64,000 bases of DNA. It comes from Phormidesmis sp963710175 (GTDB lineage: Bacteria; Cyanobacteriota; Cyanobacteriia; Phormidesmidales; Phormidesmidaceae). The position numbers and the translations under genes are program-made. Where the stretch lies: the NCBI GenBank assembly GCA_963710175.1, contig CAVPZC010000001.1:2170001-2234000 (forward strand), read 5' to 3'. Position 1 is the stretch's first letter; every line of letters begins with the position of its first letter. The notes beneath the pieces were generated by a model that saw only the letters and a program-made list of their open reading frames with translations, was not told where the DNA came from and searched no databases. Of this stretch, positions 60,701-64,000 are shown piece by piece.

Positions 60701-62469
60701 TGGGCGGTGGAAGCAATACAGGCTAGAGGAAGCCTGCCATCATAAGACTCACGGTGATAAACTACCATGCCCTGCACAGCTGCCAAGTTATCGTGTAGAG
60801 ATCGTCTCTGGCGCGCTTCTGTTGGGGTAGGTGCATTAGGGGGATATAGGGGCTCATTGCTGCCTTGCCAGCCAAAGGCATTTCCAAGCTCCAATCGCTG
60901 CCCTACGATTATTCTCAAACCCTGGCCAATGGCCCGTCGTTCCCAGTAGCCATCCAAGCCATAGAGATTATTTGCTGGGTCTATACTTGTCAGTGCCGCG
61001 TCGCCAGTAATAGGTGCTCCTACTGAAGTTCCCGTAGGGATTGCATGGCTTTTATCGTAGACGGCTTTGGGCCCATACCGGTCATCAGCTCGGTAGGTAT
61101 CGTCTAGATAAGGTGTTGCAGAAGGGTTGTTATAAACTCTTTTGTTTTTCCAGGCAGCACTGCGATTCCAGCCAGTAGAGCCAGCAGGGCTGCGATGTGC
61201 TGAGACATCTTGAGTAAACAACTTGATCGGATCGAGCAGAATGTTTCTAAGATCTGAGTTTCCTGCATTGACAGAGTCATTATCAGTGCCAAGCCTACTA
61301 TTATTGCTAGCTGTATCAGGTGCTTGACCATTCGAAGTAAATAGATGAAAGGCAGGACTATCATTATTAGTACTTGTCCCACCGAATTCATTTCTATCAA
61401 GTTTGGCAGATAGCAGCTGTCCCTGAAAGCTACTGGTATTAGCGAGCGTAACTTCTGAAGCCGGTTCGTTGTACAGGCAAGAATTATGAGAGCTAATCAT
61501 TCGTGCCTTGTACTTATCTCGCACCAAGAGGCTGCCCTCTGTATGCATAGCACCATTCCAGAAGAAGTCTCTGCTAGCACCTGGAAAAAGCTCCAAGTCG
61601 TACTTAAACCAGGCTCCCCACTTATTACCTCTGTCCGCCTGGCGTACTTGCTGAAGCTCTATAGCGCTGACCGTACGGTTGACCTCGCTACGGTTAGCGA
61701 CGAAAGCAGTGATCTGAAAGTTCTTCTGTAGCGTGGCCGCATTGATAGCTTGCCATCCAGCCTCGGGAGCCCGCGCAGAGCCACACCCTGCCAGAGTCTC
61801 GCTAGTATTAATAGGGCCATTGCGAGTGACTAAAGCATTGGCTTTTCCACTGTCCTGGTTAGCATCAAGTTTTACACCACTATTATCATCATCCATCAAA
61901 ATAGAATAGACAACTAATTCACCTGGGTCGATTTTGCCGTCGCCATTCACGTCAGACGGAAATGCCCAAGCATTATCATCAACACCGTCACCATTAATAT
62001 CTACCCTTGTCTCACTTGCCTGCGGATTAGTTGAGGAAAAAGTATAGGGGTCGTTTGCAGTGATTCTTGGAATCCCGTTGGTATTGTCATTGAGCATCAT
62101 GCTGGCAATGACATCGCTTGAAGGAACACCGCCAGGGAAGCGACTATCTCTTGTAAACAAGTACTCTAGCTTGGATTTCGCCCTATCGATAGCAGGCGAT
62201 GCTGCACTATCTATTACCTGCTGCTCGCGCAAAGCAATCACACTACCCGAGCGGCTGAAGGCACGAAAGCTGAGCGCTCCCATCGTCAGCGTCAGTACTA
62301 AAAGGAGGAGCACAGTTGTCGGTAAAACAAAGCCAGCCTGCTTAAAGCGGGTTGGTTTATTGATAAAAAACAGACTTCTCAAAAGACCGCCCATAAAGCG
62401 ACTGCGGAGTCGCTGAAAGTCCGAACGCGATTTTCGATTTTTGCTGCGAGTCTGCTTGTCGGCTGACAT
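57784..62469 (-). CDS. hpsA: Hormogonium polysaccharide biosynthesis protein HpsA
   Basis: This 1561-residue protein has a basic leader and a prepilin-like site KQAG|FVLPTTVLLLLVLTL at about residue 46. The +5 position is Thr, not the usual Glu. One membrane helix (about 47-68) precedes a very long external domain. Calcium-binding-like DxDxDG loops lie at about 157-181 (DINGDGVDDN, DVNGDGKIDPGEL). I start at ATG 62469, where AGGAAG lies 8 bases upstream; the frame is open to 62535. In Nostoc punctiforme HpsA is needed for the polysaccharide that drives hormogonium gliding. First gene of this minus-strand operon. Confidence 0.9.
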   Translation of the reverse strand: MSADKQTRSKNRKSRSDFQRLRSRFMGGLLRSLFFINKPTRFKQAGFVLPTTVLLLLVLTLTMGALSFRAFSRSGSVIALREQQVIDSAASPAIDRAKSKLEYLFTRDSRFPGGVPSSDVIASMMLNDNTNGIPRITANDPYTFSSTNPQASETRVDINGDGVDDNAWAFPSDVNGDGKIDPGELVVYSILMDDDNSGVKLDANQDSGKANALVTRNGPINTSETLAGCGSARAPEAGWQAINAATLQKNFQITAFVANRSEVNRTVSAIELQQVRQADRGNKWGAWFKYDLELFPGASRDFFWNGAMHTEGSLLVRDKYKARMISSHNSCLYNEPASEVTLANTSSFQGQLLSAKLDRNEFGGTSTNNDSPAFHLFTSNGQAPDTASNNSRLGTDNDSVNAGNSDLRNILLDPIKLFTQDVSAHRSPAGSTGWNRSAAWKNKRVYNNPSATPYLDDTYRADDRYGPKAVYDKSHAIPTGTSVGAPITGDAALTSIDPANNLYGLDGYWERRAIGQGLRIIVGQRLELGNAFGWQGSNEPLYPPNAPTPTEARQRRSLHDNLAAVQGMVVYHRESYDGRLPLACIASTAHPGTAATIINSRTFNTVNVGGTAKLNTDFFNGVGTNGWEFAFPYTTETSFANAIAASEPLGKVLRNLSYFAGDPLGGAPSFQPTQDGDIHPAPYMAAWGDFSNLRRIFALGTAYASLSPADKSTLHSAACTIGMLSYSLNNEIQLSTANYSSVQALGNHIEKMIDGGGSGANADIDNFFGVNGSDGQPIIKSSAKGRAGFGAGNWVDTVNNSVAGPNFRVGCSTDSMGTGTAAYDRTCDAADYYGQFTTTDFYRALDAKPGLGAALKDKFVVAQAILERGSQIQRDRLSGFRPGGLPSFANSRNVSWNSETGATTLTGQPQLVTGCDPNLFPASQAEDRIALALALCQNISKTVKYPSLYYLFPPFTHDNNGTDDTPTPGVLFDHTQPSTEEYVANPYVGSKNSNTNENTFLAVSDSDIAALATSFAPRATDFTGWALPTSSASVLTNPDAQPFTITFGSSGRDVALLDKGMYDGRELMGLRMLDLDIGKLANSNNSGDRWIASVDGIVYAFREDAIREDAIVRPKAGGTSWTDCDTWSKVYTNSGNSDSRVTGSDRNCRLVNLTSATSAPFLQDPPLTVGTAANKIADKLSTKPIDFYADPDRRPYGFRLVNGATLNRPDNVPSGMTFVSDNMVYIKGDFNLHTSSGATGADPSNACSNLIEEFTARIIQNDCALSNVDFYNGRAKTQRNSDLAFLSTDKWRPVEIVGDAVGVLSSSFRDGNIEDGFTKARQQDSNAGHGTSSYQNQNRLKNNSAATTGWRRVDGSINSTPPTLPVSVDRNGDVTRNGAVVDPTSFIRLTDVNNSPDFFNDKRGGDLQPATQTIANAVFISGIVPSQAGQSYGGMHNFPRFLEHWKDVNLHISGGFFQLNFSTSATGPYDQDAWEPGSDAQVNFDRIRFYGAPNRLWGYDVGLQYAPAGPIARRFVTIGRPRSEFYRELPVDDPYVRNLRCSTYIPPSGTRERVYPREACS

Positions 62470-62728
62470 AGCTGGCTTCCTAATATCTGAGTGGGAGATG
62501 CGGGCTAGCAGAAGCGGCTCAGTGAGCCAGGCCATTGATTTCTCAGGCCAGTCGGCTCAGTCGTAACGAAGCAGCTTCCAAATAGTTGCACTATTACTAG
62601 ACAAGATTACCCGTTCATTTCGAGGAGTTAACCAGTGGGTATACCCATCTGACAGTGGAGAGAACAGCGGCCTCCAGAAAAACATAAAACAAAGGCTAAG
62701 GATATTTTCGGAGATAAAAAACAGATTT

Positions 62729-62802
62729 ACATATAGCAAAGCGCGGATGCATTCGCGCTTTGCGGAGCACTTTGCCCGTTGCTATATCCCGTTGCTATAT
62801 AT
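62729..62802. repeat. Nested inverted and direct repeats upstream of hpsA
   Basis: A perfect 10-bp stem GCAAAGCGCG / CGCGCTTTGC (62736-62763, 8-nt loop) lies within a wider pair ATATAGCAA (62731-62739) and TTGCTATAT (62779-62787). A tandem direct repeat CCCGTTGCTATAT follows (62775-62787, 62788-62800). It sits about 260 bases upstream of hpsA. The 566-base gap between hpsA and rpmB holds no gene. Confidence 0.65.
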
Positions 62803-62956
62803 GGTTTACGCTCAGTAATGCTGTATAAAGCAAAGTGCCAGAAGCTACATAAGAATGGCAAGAGTCAGCAGACTTAGGTTATTTGAGCCGGGCTGCTGCC
62901 AGCTTAAGTCGCTATTAACACTTAGCCGAGAGGGTAAATCTACTGAAAAAAGGCAG

Positions 62957-62987
62957 CAAAAAGCCCTCTGTAAAATTACAAAGGGCT
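62957..62987 (-). terminator. Rho-independent terminator after rpmB
   Basis: The minus strand reads AGCCCTTTGTAA, a 2-nt loop centre, then TTACAGAGGGCT (12 bp, one mismatch), followed by T5. It lies 48 bases past the rpmB stop. Confidence 0.85.
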
Positions 62988-63035
62988 AACTGAAATAGAC
63001 TGCCAAATCTCTAGAATATATTTCAGAAACTTAGA

Positions 63036-63272
63036 TCAATACTTGTTTAGATTGATGCCCGCTTCACGAGCCATCGCATCGACTCCTTTTTTCTCTAACG
63101 TCTTTAGCGCTTTAGTAGAGACACGGAGCTTAACGAAGCGTTTTCCTTGGGGCCACCAGATGCGCTTGTCTTGCAGATTTGCTTCTTGCAGCCGCTTGGT
63201 ACGGCGATGGGAGTGGGATACGGAAAAGGCGTTGTTAGCCTTTTTGCCAGTGAGGTCGCAGACTTTGGACAT
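63036..63272 (-). CDS. rpmB: 50S ribosomal protein L28
   Basis: This 78-residue L28 has the start MSKVCDLTGKKANNAFSVSH and a basic core with RIWWPQGKRFVKLRVSTKAL. It binds 23S rRNA. It is a single gene with its own terminator, and its ATG is at 63272. Confidence 0.97.
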   Translation of the reverse strand: MSKVCDLTGKKANNAFSVSHSHRRTKRLQEANLQDKRIWWPQGKRFVKLRVSTKALKTLEKKGVDAMAREAGINLNKY

Positions 63273-63393
63273 GAGGATTCTATGCTAATAGAGTTACTTA
63301 TTATAGACAGTAATGAGCAAAAGGCAAAAAATGGATGGTCGTTTTGCCTGGGAGCCCTTTTCTTACGCTGACTAAAGCGAGATGCTGGAGGTA

Positions 63394-63465
63394 GAGGGGT
63401 TCTGGTGATGTCTTGTAATCTCAGGCGGAACCCCTCCCTTGCGGTTCCCCTTGGTAAGGGGAACC
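63394..63465. repeat. Dispersed palindromic repeat, copy B
   Basis: Stem GAGGGGTTC (63394-63402) / GAACCCCTC (63428-63436) is followed by a perfect 10-bp stem GGTTCCCCTT / AAGGGGAACC (63443-63465, loop GGT). The same two stems occur at 43729-43800 in the other order. It lies between rpmB and htpG, 22 bases before the htpG stop on the opposite strand. Confidence 0.8.
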
Positions 63466-63487
63466 CGGATTGGCTTGCGTTTTTTGG

Positions 63488-64000
63488 TTACTGCTCGGTC
63501 AACTTTGTTAGTAAGTTGGTAGAGCGCTCTGTGAAAGCTTTCATACCGTTAGCATCGAAGCCTTTTTGAGCCATGAGCGCTAGGTCGTATACCTGTTCAC
63601 AGATGAGCGTGGCTAGCTGCTCAGAAGGAGACTGACCACCGTCAGCCTGAATAATGCTGCCTTGCCCTAGCTTGGCCACATTTTGAATCAGCGGATGAGA
63701 AGTATTGACCAGCAGCGTGTGCGTCTCTGGAAACTGCACGCCCTGCTGCTGAAGAAAAGCGCTCATCTCCTGCATTCGCCGCAGCTCCTCGGGCACCAGC
63801 ACCATTGCCGGTGGCGCTGACTGGTCGGCTGACTTCAGCGCTTCCGTGCGAATCGTAATCTGAGGCCGATTCAAAGCCTTTTCAAACACTTCCTTGACCT
63901 GCTCACTGCGCGTCTTATTCGTAGTAGAGTCGACGATTTCATTAGCCTGATCGCTGTCGATTAAGGTGTCATCGAGGTCGGCGTCAACTCGTGAGAATTT
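63488..64000 (-). CDS. htpG: Molecular chaperone HtpG (Hsp90), C-terminal part, 5' end outside window
   Basis: The frame is open to the window edge. The visible 170 residues begin KFSRVDADLDDTLIDSD and continue with VKEVFEKALNRPQITIRTEAL. The segment LVPEELRRMQEMSAFL and the dimerisation block HPLIQNVAKLGQGSII identify Hsp90 domain C. The ATP-binding N-domain lies beyond base 64000. It folds or stabilises client proteins in the cytoplasm, including phycobilisome linkers in cyanobacteria. Confidence 0.92.
   Translation of the reverse strand, partial: KFSRVDADLDDTLIDSDQANEIVDSTTNKTRSEQVKEVFEKALNRPQITIRTEALKSADQSAPPAMVLVPEELRRMQEMSAFLQQQGVQFPETHTLLVNTSHPLIQNVAKLGQGSIIQADGGQSPSEQLATLICEQVYDLALMAQKGFDANGMKAFTERSTNLLTKLTEQ

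Noticed and set aside
62557..62739. 60-codon minus-strand frame upstream of hpsA
   Set aside because: Low-complexity hydrophobic text with no start signals, reaching into the repeat-bearing leader region.
1..64000. tRNA, rRNA or CRISPR loci
   Set aside because: I scanned gaps by eye for T-loop motifs and regular repeats and found none; a covariance-model search would be decisive.

Overview
The window comes from a cyanobacterial chromosome. The octamer GCGATCGC (HIP1) is scattered throughout, and the gene set is cyanobacterial: phosphoribulokinase, ferredoxin-NADP+ reductase with a phycobilisome-linker domain, phycobilin lyases, an HHL1-like photosystem protein, a TIC236/TamB homologue and a hormogonium polysaccharide (hps) locus. 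A CpeY-type lyase suggests that the organism makes phycoerythrin. The hps genes suggest a motile, probably filamentous strain. I cannot name a species. I saw no rRNA, tRNA or CRISPR array.

Bases 1-22 kb are mostly housekeeping and transport. In order: a Kef-type antiporter cut by the window edge; an acyltransferase-hydrolase pair resembling a split plant phytyl ester synthase; an MFS transporter; signal peptidase I; an AI-2E family permease; a LapA-like protein and ScpA; a DUF1611 / alanine-racemase-like pair; a higBA toxin-antitoxin locus with a textbook promoter and operator; RNase II with rpsR and rpmG; three phycobilin lyase-type genes; and a CLC chloride transporter.

Bases 22-35 kb form a defence and mobile region. 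It opens with a toxin-antitoxin remnant and a dead ISAzo13-type transposase carrying a small inserted repeat. A type I restriction-modification operon follows, in the order hsdR, vapBC-like pair, DUF2283 gene, hsdS, DUF262 nuclease, hsdM. hsdS appears frameshifted at its 3' end. Next come a truncated DUF433 gene and a relBE locus whose toxin is broken twice, by a 13-bp tandem duplication and by a complete IS256-family element with a 9-bp target duplication.

Bases 35-54.8 kb return to core genes: HHL1-like, trmB, a CPBP protease, the 1755-residue TamB homologue, a secreted TPR protein, a response regulator, a second-type gyrase/topoisomerase IV A subunit, a sugar-type ABC ATPase, an FHA protein, and prk divergent from petH. 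hom and prmC abut, followed by an unrecognised 37-residue membrane peptide.

Bases 54.8-62.5 kb hold a five-gene minus-strand hps operon (hpsA, hpsB, hpsC and two GspH-like pseudopilins). The window ends with rpmB and the 3' part of htpG. Two copies of a palindromic repeat lie near 43.7 and 63.4 kb.
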